Shown here: in pieces, positions 1 to 8,299 of the stretch
How positions within the stretch are numbered: the first letter of the stretch is position 1
How the letters are laid out: every line of letters starts with the position of its first letter
Source of the DNA: Verrucomicrobiota bacterium
GTDB lineage: Bacteria > Verrucomicrobiota > Verrucomicrobiia > Opitutales > UBA953
DNA: 64,000 nucleotides
Assembly: GCA_016871725.1 (NCBI GenBank)
Contig: VHCL01000006.1
Location: forward strand, 1-64,000
Direction: 5' to 3'
The notes under the pieces: model-generated
The model's database searches: none
What the model saw: the letters and a program-made list of their open reading frames with translations, nothing else
What the model was told of the DNA's origin: nothing
Position numbers and translations under genes: made by a program

Positions 1-1077
1 GCCTAGGCCGAGGTAGAAGGAAGTCTTGGCGCCGGAGCCTTCGGCCGCGAGCGTGGGCGGGATCAGCGCGACCCAGACGAACGCGACCGCCGCGACGAGC
101 ATGCCGAGCATCACGACCTTGCGCTGACCCAGCCGCTTCACCAGCTGGCGGGCGAGACCTTGGGCGAAGATCATGCAGGCGCCGTTGAACAGGAAGAGCC
201 AGGCGTTGTCCCGCGGGCTGTAGGCGAACAAAGCCAACGTCAGGAAGACGATGGTGTTCTCCATGCCGGTGAAGGCCACCTGGTAGACGAGGTTGGCGAA
301 CGAGGTGCGCCGGACCGCCGAGGACCGGACCGTCGCGAGGTCGAAGACCGAGGGACGCTTGGCGTCGGCCGAGGCCCGGCGCTCCGGCGAGAGCGTCTCC
401 GGGAAGAACCTCACGACCAGGAGGAAGTTCAGGAGCGCCAGCGAGGCCGCGATGGCCGCCGGCACGGAGAACGGATTCAGCCCGAACGAACCCGCGGCCG
501 GTCCGTGGGCGAACTGCGCCGAGGAAGCGAGGCCGCCGATGACCGGACCGAAGACGAAGCCCAGGCCGATGGCGATGCCGACGACGGCCATGCCCTTCGT
601 GCGCTCCTTCTCCTCGGTGATGTCCGCCGCGGCGGCGCTGGCCACGGCGATGTTGCCGGCCATCATGCCCGAGACGAGCCGGGTGACGACCACGAGCCAG
701 AACTGCGCCGCGAAAATCCAGAGGAGATAGGAAAGCGCGTTGCCGGCCAGCGTGATGGTCAGGATGCGACGGCGGCCCAGACGGTCCGAGAGCGCCCCCC
801 AGATCGGGGAGAACACGAACTGGAGCAAGGAGTAGAGGGTGCTGAGCAGCCCGCCGAAGAGGACCGTCTTCTTGAAGACCGTGTCGCCCCCCATCCATTC
901 CGCGGCCGCGTTCATGGAGCCGATCAGGGTGCCGGCCGCGCCTTCCGTCCGGATGTAATGGTCGAGGAGGTGCGGGAACAGCGGGATGATGATGCTGAAC
1001 CCCACGATATCCATGAACACCGTCAGGAAGATGAGTCCGAGGATGCGGCGCTGGGGGAGGACGGCGGGGGCGGACAT
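1..1077 (-). CDS. MFS transporter (DHA1/TetA-like), C-terminus cut by window edge
   Basis: Inner-membrane major facilitator superfamily transporter, probably a proton-coupled exporter. From the ATG at 1077 the frame stays open to base 1 (359 codons, no stop), so the last helices lie outside the window. Hydrophobic helices alternate with short loops. The loop after helix 2 reads GALSDRLGRRRILT, the MFS motif A. The stretch GIAIGLGFVFGPVIGG fits motif C (G-x8-G-x3-G-P-x2-G-G), typical of the 12-helix drug:H+ antiporters. It is divergent from the DUF362 gene, with 83 bp between the starts. The substrate cannot be read from the sequence; sugar or peptide export is as possible as drug efflux. Confidence 0.88.
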   Translation of the reverse strand, partial: MSAPAVLPQRRILGLIFLTVFMDIVGFSIIIPLFPHLLDHYIRTEGAAGTLIGSMNAAAEWMGGDTVFKKTVLFGGLLSTLYSLLQFVFSPIWGALSDRLGRRRILTITLAGNALSYLLWIFAAQFWLVVVTRLVSGMMAGNIAVASAAAADITEEKERTKGMAVVGIAIGLGFVFGPVIGGLASSAQFAHGPAAGSFGLNPFSVPAAIAASLALLNFLLVVRFFPETLSPERRASADAKRPSVFDLATVRSSAVRRTSFANLVYQVAFTGMENTIVFLTLALFAYSPRDNAWLFLFNGACMIFAQGLARQLVKRLGQRKVVMLGMLVAAVAFVWVALIPPTLAAEGSGAKTSFYLGLG

Positions 1078-1160
1078 GGGCCTCACGATGGGGTCTCCCC
1101 CTCCCCGTGCAAACAAAACAGCGGCTTGCGGCGGCGCGGGCGGACGAAGAGGATTGGCTC

Positions 1161-2162
1161 ATGCGTTTCTTCGCCGTCCTCACCCTGGCCCTGGCGGGCT
1201 CCGTCGCCGGCGAGGCCGCCACCGACCCGAAGCTGCTGCTCATCGAGCAGAAGCTCGGCGGCTTCGACGACCGCGACTACGCCGCCGCCGTCGAGAAGAC
1301 CCTCGGGGAATTCGAAGGCCGCACGGGCGTCGCGCTCCGGCCGGGCGAGCTCAAGCGCTGCGGCCTCAAGCTGTCCTCCGAAGGCGGGGCCGGCCTCGCC
1401 ACGCCCAAGCCGCTGGTCCGCGCGCTCACGGCCGCGCTCCTCCGCCGCGGCTTCGGCCAGGGCGCGATCGCCTTGTGCGACGCCAAAGCGGACAACCTCC
1501 GTCAGGCCGGCTTCCTGCCTTCGCTGTCCTCCCAGCCCGACGCCTTCGAAGGCTTCCCCGTGCTCGCCTGGGAGACCCTCGCGCCGGGCTGGGCGGCGGA
1601 CAACCGCCTGCGCTACGAGAACCAGGTGCTGCCTCGCCCGGGAACCCCGGCGGTGCCGTGGGGCGACGCGCGCGTGAGCGTGCTCCCGAAGACGCTCGTC
1701 GATGAGGTCGATTTCTGGATCAACCTCCCGGTGCTCAGCGACAGCCGCGCCCTCGGCGTGCACGGCGCGATGGCCGCGGCCTCCATCGGCAACATGGCCA
1801 ACGCCGAACGCTTCCTGGAAAACCCCTTCAACGCCTCGAAGGCCGCGGTGGAAGTCTGCGCGATCCCGAAGCTCGCCAAGCGCAACGTGCTGACGATCCT
1901 TTCGCTCGAACGCTACCAGGTGCTCGGCGGGCCGGGCTTCGACGCGAGCTGGTGCCGCTCCGAGAAGACCTTGCTCGGCAGCGCCAACCCGGTGATCATC
2001 GATTTCATCGGGCTCCAGAAGATCAACGCCGCCCGCGCCGCGAGCGGCGTCGCGACGATCCATCCGGAACCGCCGATCTTCGCCGCCGCCAACGCGGGTG
2101 AGATCCGCCTGGGCACCTGCCGCCCGGCCGACATCACCCTGGTCCGTCTCCCCGCTCCCTAA
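1161..2162 (+). CDS. Exported DUF362-family protein
   Basis: 333-residue protein with a short signal peptide (MRFFAVLTLALAGSVAGEA). I chose the ATG at 1161 over the in-frame upstream ATG at 1107 because the signal peptide begins there. The body matches the DUF362 family as I remember it: an N-terminal GLATPKPLVRALTAALLRRG segment, a central NLPVLSDSRALGVHGAM segment, and a C-terminal ARAASGVATIHPEPP segment. DUF362 proteins have no settled biochemical role; some are fused to ferredoxin domains, which this one lacks. It is convergent with the next gene, the two stop codons overlapping by four bases (2159-2162). Family call good, function unknown. Confidence 0.72.
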   Translation: MRFFAVLTLALAGSVAGEAATDPKLLLIEQKLGGFDDRDYAAAVEKTLGEFEGRTGVALRPGELKRCGLKLSSEGGAGLATPKPLVRALTAALLRRGFGQGAIALCDAKADNLRQAGFLPSLSSQPDAFEGFPVLAWETLAPGWAADNRLRYENQVLPRPGTPAVPWGDARVSVLPKTLVDEVDFWINLPVLSDSRALGVHGAMAAASIGNMANAERFLENPFNASKAAVEVCAIPKLAKRNVLTILSLERYQVLGGPGFDASWCRSEKTLLGSANPVIIDFIGLQKINAARAASGVATIHPEPPIFAAANAGEIRLGTCRPADITLVRLPAP

Positions 2163-3502
2163 GCCGCGAGCCGGCGCAGGTTGTCGGCGCCGGCGCGGAA
2201 TGCGGCGAGCTGGAAGCGGCGGTAGACCGGCAGGCCGCACCAGACGAACCAGCGGCTCGGCCGGACGTGATAGGAGACCGTGAGCACCAGCTCGTCGCCG
2301 ACGCGCGTCACCTCGGCCCGCCAGGCGCCGCGGCCGTAGTGACGACGCGTGGTGACGTACCCCAGCGCCACGCGCTCCTCGCCCGACTCCGCGACGTCGA
2401 CCTCGACGACGGCGGGCAGCAGCAGGGGCGCGAGCCCCGGGAGGCTGGGGACGAACAAGCCCAGCCCGAGGCGGTCGCCGACGCGCACCGCGCGGCCTTC
2501 GTCTTCGAACTGGGTCCGCCGCACCATCACGTGCTCCGGATAGAAACGATAACCGAGCAGAGCTGCCTTCACCCGCGCGAAAGCCTCCGGCGACCACGCG
2601 CCGACCACGACGCGGTGCGTGTCGGCGAAGACGGCCGTCGCCCGGTCGCCGGCCTCGACCGGCGTAGACAGGTCGGGCGCGGGTGCGGCGACGTCATCGA
2701 ACGCCGGCGCCTGGGCCGCGAGCAACAGCGCGCCGAGCAGGTTGAGCGAACCGTGCACGGCCGCCATCTGCGGGATGGTGAGATAGTCCCAGCCGAAGGC
2801 GTGCGCGGCGGTGTAGCCGACGCCGAGCAGGAAGCCGGGGACGAGGCAGACGTAGGGCCACGGGCCGCGCCGGACGGGCATGAACGCCGCCCAGAGGAGG
2901 AAACCGGCGGCGAAGACGGCGGCGGCCACGACTTCGACGGCCCCGGGACGCAGCGGATCCGTCCGCAGCGCGAAGCACAGGGCGGTGGCCGGAGCCCCGG
3001 CCACGTACAGCCACTGGCCGAGGTCGCGCCAGCGGCACCGCGCGAGCGGCCGCTCGCTCGCCGCCATCGCCAACGGCAGCACGCCGAAGGTGATCGCGAA
3101 ATGCACGGTGGTCAGCGTGGCGAGCGGATCGGGGAAGCCCGCGAAGGTGCGGTCATAGCGCGACCAGACCCAGGCCGTCGCGGCGACCAGCGGACCGGAG
3201 GCGGACAACATCTCGAGGAAGCGACGCGGCGGCGGCGCGAGGTCGTCGGCCAGGAAACGGCGCAGGCCGTGCGCCCAGAGCCAGAGCGCGAAGAACCCCG
3301 CCGGCGCGGCGGCCACGGCCATGACGAGGCCGGGGGCGCCGGAGAAGAGCATGGCCAGCAGCCAGACCCACAGGGCGGGGGCCGTGAGCCGATCGAGCCA
3401 AGCCGGGAAACCACGGTCGAGATGCTGCGCCCAGACGAGCGCCTGCCAGAAGCAGAGCGCCGCGATGATCGTGAACCAATCGACGGCAGCGAGGCGGTCC
3501 AT
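2159..3502 (-). CDS. Membrane protein: YndJ-like N-terminus fused to DUF1990
   Basis: 447 residues in two parts. Residues 1 to about 270 contain seven to nine hydrophobic helices and resemble YndJ-type membrane proteins. Residues about 290-447 are soluble and resemble DUF1990: GYRFYPEHVMVRR, VGDRLGLGLFVPSL, ERVALGYVTTRRHYGRG and a terminal QLAAFRAGADNLRRL helix. Neither domain has a demonstrated activity, so no reaction is proposed. The gene starts at an ATG (3502), and its TAG stop overlaps the TAA of the convergent DUF362 gene. No partner gene is evident. The YndJ assignment is weaker than the DUF1990 one. Confidence 0.6.
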   Translation of the reverse strand: MDRLAAVDWFTIIAALCFWQALVWAQHLDRGFPAWLDRLTAPALWVWLLAMLFSGAPGLVMAVAAAPAGFFALWLWAHGLRRFLADDLAPPPRRFLEMLSASGPLVAATAWVWSRYDRTFAGFPDPLATLTTVHFAITFGVLPLAMAASERPLARCRWRDLGQWLYVAGAPATALCFALRTDPLRPGAVEVVAAAVFAAGFLLWAAFMPVRRGPWPYVCLVPGFLLGVGYTAAHAFGWDYLTIPQMAAVHGSLNLLGALLLAAQAPAFDDVAAPAPDLSTPVEAGDRATAVFADTHRVVVGAWSPEAFARVKAALLGYRFYPEHVMVRRTQFEDEGRAVRVGDRLGLGLFVPSLPGLAPLLLPAVVEVDVAESGEERVALGYVTTRRHYGRGAWRAEVTRVGDELVLTVSYHVRPSRWFVWCGLPVYRRFQLAAFRAGADNLRRLAA

Positions 3503-3575
3503 CGCCCCAGCCTATGGGCGCAAAAAAGGCGGTCAAGGGAGGTCCCTCGCCGCCTGCTGTCTCATAAGGCCGGCT

Positions 3576-4577
3576 TCAGAGCTTCAGGCCGAGGGCTTCG
3601 GAGGCCGTCGCACGCTCTTCGAGCAGTTCCTTCTCGGTGATCGCGATCTTCTCCTTGGAGAAGGCGTCCAGCGGCAGGCCCTGGACGATCTCCCAGGAGC
3701 CGTCGGCCTTGGTGCGGAGCGGGTAACCGAACATGATGCCCGGGGTGATGCCGTAGTCCCCCTTGGAAAGGACGGCCACGGAGTGCCAGTCGCCCGCCGG
3801 CGTGGGGAAGTGCAGGCTGCGCAGGGTGTCCAGCGCGGCGTTGGCGGCGGAGGCGGCCGAAGAGGCGCCGCGGGCCTTGATGACGGCGGCGCCGCGCTTC
3901 TGGACGTCCGGGACGAAGGTCTCCTTGAGCCAGGCGTGGTCGGTGATGACCTGGGTCGCCGGCTTGCCGCCGATGGTGGCGTTGGTGAAGTCCGGATACT
4001 GCGTCGAGGAGTGGTTGCCCCAGATGGCCACGTTCTTGACCACGGAGTTATGGGCGCCGGCCTTGCCCGCGAGCTGCGACTTGGCGCGGTTCTCGTCGAG
4101 ACGGGTCATCGCGAAGAAGTTCTCCGCGGGCAGGCTGCCGGCGGAACGCAGGGCGATGAGGGCGTTGGTGTTGCAGGGGTTGCCGACGACGAGGACCTTG
4201 ACGGACTTCTTGGCGTTGCGCGCGATGGCTTCGCCCTGGCCGATGAAGATCTTGCCGTTGATGCCGAGCAGGTCCTTGCGCTCCATGCCGTCCTTGCGCG
4301 GGACCGCGCCGATGAGCAGGCACCAGTCGGCGTCCTTGAAGCCTTCGTTGAGGTCGCCGGTGGCGACGACGTCCGTGAGCAGCGGGAACGCGCAGTCCTG
4401 AAGCTCCATGACCACGCCGGCGAGGGCGTTGAGGCCGGGGCCGACTTCGATGAGATTGAGGGCGACCGGCTGGTCGGGGCCGAAGACGGCGCCCGAAGCG
4501 AGGCGGAAGATGGCGGCGTAACCGATGTTGCCGGCGGCGCCGGTGACGGCGACGCGAATGGGGGACTTGGTGGCCAT
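3576..4577 (-). CDS. mdh: NAD-dependent malate dehydrogenase
   Basis: Cytosolic TCA-cycle enzyme interconverting malate and oxaloacetate; 333 residues, the usual length for the cytosolic-type (class 2) MDH. Visible features are the dinucleotide-binding [17 protein letters not shown] at residues 13-29, the substrate loop [35 protein letters not shown] and the catalytic-histidine segment [12 protein letters not shown]. The two-arginine pattern in the loop (VPRKDGMER) favours malate over lactate. It stands alone: 48 bp separate it from the exonuclease gene upstream, and no other TCA genes are adjacent. No Shine-Dalgarno sequence is visible before the ATG. Confidence 0.95.
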   Translation of the reverse strand: MATKSPIRVAVTGAAGNIGYAAIFRLASGAVFGPDQPVALNLIEVGPGLNALAGVVMELQDCAFPLLTDVVATGDLNEGFKDADWCLLIGAVPRKDGMERKDLLGINGKIFIGQGEAIARNAKKSVKVLVVGNPCNTNALIALRSAGSLPAENFFAMTRLDENRAKSQLAGKAGAHNSVVKNVAIWGNHSSTQYPDFTNATIGGKPATQVITDHAWLKETFVPDVQKRGAAVIKARGASSAASAANAALDTLRSLHFPTPAGDWHSVAVLSKGDYGITPGIMFGYPLRTKADGSWEIVQGLPLDAFSKEKIAITEKELLEERATASEALGLKL

Positions 4578-4590
4578 AGGAGTGGGCCTA

Positions 4591-4630
4591 TCTAGTTAGG
4601 CCCGCCCCCGGGAGTGAAGCGGAAACTAGA
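4591..4630. repeat. Inverted repeat TCTAGTT / AACTAGA around the exonuclease stop
   Basis: Perfect 7-bp arms, TCTAGTT at 4591-4597 and AACTAGA at 4624-4630, separated by 26 bases containing a GC-rich CCCGCCCCCGGG block. The right arm overlaps the stop codon of the exonuclease gene and the left arm lies 14 bases before the mdh start codon. It could be an operator or a weak hairpin. There is no T-run, so it is not a classical terminator. Confidence 0.4.
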
Positions 4631-5306
4631 GCCCGAGCTCCCCTTGCATGAGGTCATCAGCGGCCGGCGCCGACATGCTGTCGCGAACTAATTGTGACAG
4701 AGGGGCGGCGGACCGTCCTTCCAGTCCGCACAGCGCCCGCAGCACCAAGGCGGCGGCCAGGGCGTCGTAGAGCGCGCAATGGTAGCGCCGGCGGCCGGGC
4801 GGGCAATGGCCGGCCGCCAGCTCATCCAGCCGGGGGCCGAGGCGCAGGGCCGCGACCAGGGCGCCGAGACGGAAATCGCCGAGGCTGGGCGCCCAGGCCC
4901 GGGCCAGCCGGCAGGTATCGATCCAAGGTCCCCATTCGGCGACCTCGGCGGCTTCGCCGACGAAGGCCGGGACGACCGACGGCCGGGACCAGGTGCCCCG
5001 CAGCAGGCCGGCTTCGACCGAGGCGTTATGGGCGGCCAGCAAACCCGTCCGCCGGAGGCTGACCCAGCGGTCCCATTCCGATTCGAACGGCGGACATCCC
5101 TTGAGCTCCTTGGCGCCGAGTCCGTGGCACTGCGTGTCGAGGGCCGGGACCGGGACGCGCGCGGCATGCAGGCCGGTGGCGGCGGACACGACCTCGCCGC
5201 CGAGCAGGGTCGCGACGCCGAATTCGACGACGCCGGTGCGCGCGCTGCCTTCGAAGTCCACGACGTGGATCGGGACCGAGGACCAGGTGAAGGCGACTGG
5301 GCTCAT
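4626..5306 (-). CDS. DnaQ-fold 3'-5' exonuclease domain protein
   Basis: 226-residue protein of the RNase T/DnaQ superfamily (DEDD nucleases), expected to remove 3'-terminal nucleotides using two metal ions. The acidic residues fall in order: HVVDFEGS (Exo I, D and E), LLAAHNASVEAGLL (Exo II region), WIDTCRLARAW, and YHCALYDALAAALVL (Exo III, DEDDh-type H and D). It is a stand-alone exonuclease, not a polymerase domain. It lies directly after hrpB on the same strand (5 bp from the hrpB stop), suggesting transcription with hrpB and dnaX. Its exact substrate (DNA proofreading or RNA) is not determinable. Confidence 0.78.
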   Translation of the reverse strand: MSPVAFTWSSVPIHVVDFEGSARTGVVEFGVATLLGGEVVSAATGLHAARVPVPALDTQCHGLGAKELKGCPPFESEWDRWVSLRRTGLLAAHNASVEAGLLRGTWSRPSVVPAFVGEAAEVAEWGPWIDTCRLARAWAPSLGDFRLGALVAALRLGPRLDELAAGHCPPGRRRYHCALYDALAAALVLRALCGLEGRSAAPLSQLVRDSMSAPAADDLMQGELGL

Positions 5307-5310
5307 GCGT

Positions 5311-7842
5311 TCAGCGCCATTCGTGCTTGGGGTAACGACCGCGGAGCTCCTTCTTCACGCCCTCGTAGGAGCCCTTCCAGAAGGCGTCGAGGTCGGTCGT
5401 GCGCTGCTGGGTGCGACGGGCCGGCGACTGGATGCAGACCACGAGCGGGACCTTGCCGAGGCAGACGCGCAGCTTGCTGCCGGGGAAATCATAGAGCTCC
5501 TGCACGGTGGCCTCGACCTCGGCCTGGCCGTCGTCGGTGTATTCGATGCGGGCGGGATGCTTCTTGCGCGGCAGCACGATCTTCTCGGGACAATAGGACT
5601 CGAGGGCCATGGCCTGCTCATGGGAGAGCCAGCCGCGGACGACGCCGAAGACCGGACGCTCGCGGATGTCGCGGTAAGCGACCGCGCCGGCGCAGACTTC
5701 CTCGATGACCATGCGGCGCGCCGCGTCGTCGAACGGCGGGATGCCGAGCTCCGGGCAATGCTTCGCGAGGAAATTGACGCGGCGGATCCAGGCGTCGACG
5801 GGCGCGTCCCACTTCTCCAGCTCGAGCCGGCCGGCGGCGACCTCTTCCGCGAGCAGGCGGCTGGCGGCGTCGGACGGGGCGTCATCGCGCTCCTTGGCCT
5901 CGAGGACGAGGTCACGGAAGCGACGCTCGACGCGCGTGACGACGCGACGCTGCGAGGCGTCGTAACGGACCTGATGGGCAGTGGAGAATTCGTCCGGGAA
6001 AAGTTCCTGCAGCCAGGACTCCTCGACGGCGGTCGCCAAGGAGAGGTAAGTCGTCACGCCGCCGCGGGCCTGGATCTCGTCGACCTCGGCCGCGACCAGG
6101 AGCTTCGCGTTGCGGATGGAGGACTCGCGGCGCAGTTCGCCGGTGCGCCCGTGCACCAAGGCGCAACGCAAGGTGCCGGCGTCGAGCCGGACGGCGAGGC
6201 GGTCCGAGAAGCCGAGGAGCAGGCATCGCCGGACGGCGGCGGGATCGGCCACCCGGTCGCTGACGGGCAGCCCCTGCCCTTCGGCGAGGCGGAGGAACTG
6301 GCGGGCGGCCTGGTCGGCCTGGCGGGCGGCCTGGCCGTGCACGCCGAAGCGATCGCAAGCGTCCGCATCGAACTTCATCTCGACCGCGCGCTGCAGGAGC
6401 GCCAGCCGCGGAAAGAAGTCGGAGCCGTCTTCCTGTTCGACGGAGTCGCGGGCGTTCTCGGTGCGGTCATCGACCTTGCGGAAAAGGATGTCGCGGCCCT
6501 GGGCGAGGCCGGCGATCCGGCACACTTCGTAGACGCAATCGAGGTCGCCGGCCGCGAGGAGCATGCGCGCGTAACGCGGGTGCGCCGGGAAGACGGACAT
6601 CCGTCGGCCGAGATGCGTGAGCTTGCCTTGGGCGTCGACGGCGCCGAGGTCGGCGAGGACGGTCAACGCGCGTTGCAACGCCTTGTCGTCGGGCTTCTCG
6701 TACCAAGGGAAGGCGGCGGCCTCGCCCCAGCCGGACGAGAGCAGCAGAAGGATCGTCTCCGAAAGGTCGACGCGCTTGATCTCGGGCACCTCGCGGAGCG
6801 GCCGGGCCTCGTGGTCGGTCTGCGACCAGAGGCGGATGCAACGGCCCGGACCGGTGCGGCCCGCGCGGCCGGCGCGCTGTTCGGCGGAAGCCTGCGAGAC
6901 CGGCTCGACGAGGAGGGTGTCGATGCCGCGATGCGGATCGAAGCGCGCGATGCGGGCGAGGCCGGCGTCGACCACGGCGCGGACGCCCGGGATGGTCAGC
7001 GAGGTCTCGGCGACGTTGGTCGCGACGATCACCTTGCGTCCGGGGCTTGGCTTGACCGCGCGGTCCTGATCTTCCGGCGGCAGTTCGCCGTAGAGCGGCA
7101 GGATGTCGACGCCCCCGGATTCCGGCAGATTACGCACCGCGCCGATGGTCCGCATGATCTCATACGATCCTGGCATGAAGACGAGAATGTCGCCTTCGCT
7201 TTCCTCGCGCAGCACGCGACGGACCTGTTCCGCGGCGGCGTCCCAGACCGGACGGGTGGAGTTACGCGGGAGATGCGTATACTCGACCTGCACCGGATAG
7301 GCGCGGCCGTCGGCGGCCAAGGTCTCGGCGGAGCCAAGCCATTTCGCGACGCCCTCGGTGTCGAGGGTCGCCGACATCGCCATGATGAGCAGGTCGGGGC
7401 GATGCGTCTCCTGGAGCCGGCGAGCGAGCGCGAGGGCCACGTCGGAATGCAGGTTGCGTTCGTGGAACTCGTCGAACACCACCGCGCCGACGCCCTTGAG
7501 CTCGGGATCCGCGGCCATCTGCCGGAGCAGCAAGGCCTCGGTCACGAACTTGATGCGGGTCTGGGCGGATTCCACGCGCTCGAAGCGGATCTGGTAGCCC
7601 ACCTCGCCGCCGAGCCGGACCCCGCGCTCCTGGGCGATGCGCGCGGCGAGCAGGCGGGCCGCGATGCGGCGCGGCTGCAGGACGACGATCTGCCCTTGGA
7701 CGAGGTTCAGGTCCAGGAGCATCTGGGGGATGCGGGTGGACTTGCCCGAGCCCGTGGGCGCGCGGAGCACCAGCCGGCGCACGCGGCCGCAGGCGGCGAC
7801 CAGGCCGTCCTGCAAGGCGTCGATGGGCAAAGGCTGCTTCAT
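5311..7842 (-). CDS. hrpB: ATP-dependent RNA helicase HrpB
   Basis: 843-residue DExH-box helicase, the length typical for HrpB. Motifs in order: Walker A APTGSGKST near residues 28-36, the DEFHER box for ATP hydrolysis, SATLD (motif III), VATNVAETSLTIPG (motif V) and QRAGRAGRTGPG (motif VI), then the HrpB-specific C-terminal half ending GRYPKHEW. The enzyme unwinds RNA or RNP in an NTP-dependent way; its bacterial role is not well defined. The start ATG overlaps the stop of the phosphoesterase gene upstream (ATGA), implying translational coupling in a dnaX-phosphoesterase-hrpB-exonuclease run. Confidence 0.93.
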   Translation of the reverse strand: MKQPLPIDALQDGLVAACGRVRRLVLRAPTGSGKSTRIPQMLLDLNLVQGQIVVLQPRRIAARLLAARIAQERGVRLGGEVGYQIRFERVESAQTRIKFVTEALLLRQMAADPELKGVGAVVFDEFHERNLHSDVALALARRLQETHRPDLLIMAMSATLDTEGVAKWLGSAETLAADGRAYPVQVEYTHLPRNSTRPVWDAAAEQVRRVLREESEGDILVFMPGSYEIMRTIGAVRNLPESGGVDILPLYGELPPEDQDRAVKPSPGRKVIVATNVAETSLTIPGVRAVVDAGLARIARFDPHRGIDTLLVEPVSQASAEQRAGRAGRTGPGRCIRLWSQTDHEARPLREVPEIKRVDLSETILLLLSSGWGEAAAFPWYEKPDDKALQRALTVLADLGAVDAQGKLTHLGRRMSVFPAHPRYARMLLAAGDLDCVYEVCRIAGLAQGRDILFRKVDDRTENARDSVEQEDGSDFFPRLALLQRAVEMKFDADACDRFGVHGQAARQADQAARQFLRLAEGQGLPVSDRVADPAAVRRCLLLGFSDRLAVRLDAGTLRCALVHGRTGELRRESSIRNAKLLVAAEVDEIQARGGVTTYLSLATAVEESWLQELFPDEFSTAHQVRYDASQRRVVTRVERRFRDLVLEAKERDDAPSDAASRLLAEEVAAGRLELEKWDAPVDAWIRRVNFLAKHCPELGIPPFDDAARRMVIEEVCAGAVAYRDIRERPVFGVVRGWLSHEQAMALESYCPEKIVLPRKKHPARIEYTDDGQAEVEATVQELYDFPGSKLRVCLGKVPLVVCIQSPARRTQQRTTDLDAFWKGSYEGVKKELRGRYPKHEWR

Positions 7843-8297
7843 GGGACGTCGAGGGGGATGAGGCGGGCGCTCGCCCGGCCCTGCCGGACCGTAATCCGCG
7901 CCACCGTCACGGGAAGGTTAAAGCGTCGCGGGCCGGCGCTGCCGGGATTGAGACGGAGCACGGCGCCGGCCTGCTCGACCTTCGGGACATGCGTGTGCCC
8001 GGTGATCACGACGTCCGGCCGGCAGGCCGCCTCGTCGACGGGCAGGTGGCCGTGATGGACGAGGACGCGCAGCCCCGCGACTACCTGCAGCACGGTCAGC
8101 GGCAGCGCGTCGTCGTCGTCGCAGTTGCCCGCGACCGCGTGGCAAGGGGCGAGTTCGGCGAGCTGCGGGACGATGAGCGGACCGCAGACGTCGCCAGCAT
8201 GGAAGATCACGTCGCACCCGGCGAGCGCGAGGATGGCCTCGGCGCGCAGGCGGCCGTGCGTGTCGGAGATGACGCCGATCTCGAACGACGGCTCCAC
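7839..8297 (-). CDS. YfcE/MJ0936-type metallophosphoesterase
   Basis: 152-residue calcineurin-like phosphoesterase of the small YfcE/MJ0936 class, which hydrolyses phosphodiesters with a dimetal centre. All metal-ligand motifs are present in order: ISDTHG, FHAGDV, AGNCD, VHHGH and ITGHTH. The start is a GTG at 8297, two bases after the dnaX stop; the stop overlaps the hrpB start by four bases. The physiological substrate of this class is generally unknown. The coupling to replication and helicase genes is positional only. Confidence 0.88.
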   Translation of the reverse strand: MEPSFEIGVISDTHGRLRAEAILALAGCDVIFHAGDVCGPLIVPQLAELAPCHAVAGNCDDDDALPLTVLQVVAGLRVLVHHGHLPVDEAACRPDVVITGHTHVPKVEQAGAVLRLNPGSAGPRRFNLPVTVARITVRQGRASARLIPLDVP

Positions 8298-8299
8298 GG

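Noticed and set aside
4993-8055. 1,020-codon open frame on the plus strand over hrpB
   Set aside because: Composition is typical of an antisense shadow; HrpB on the minus strand has all helicase motifs.
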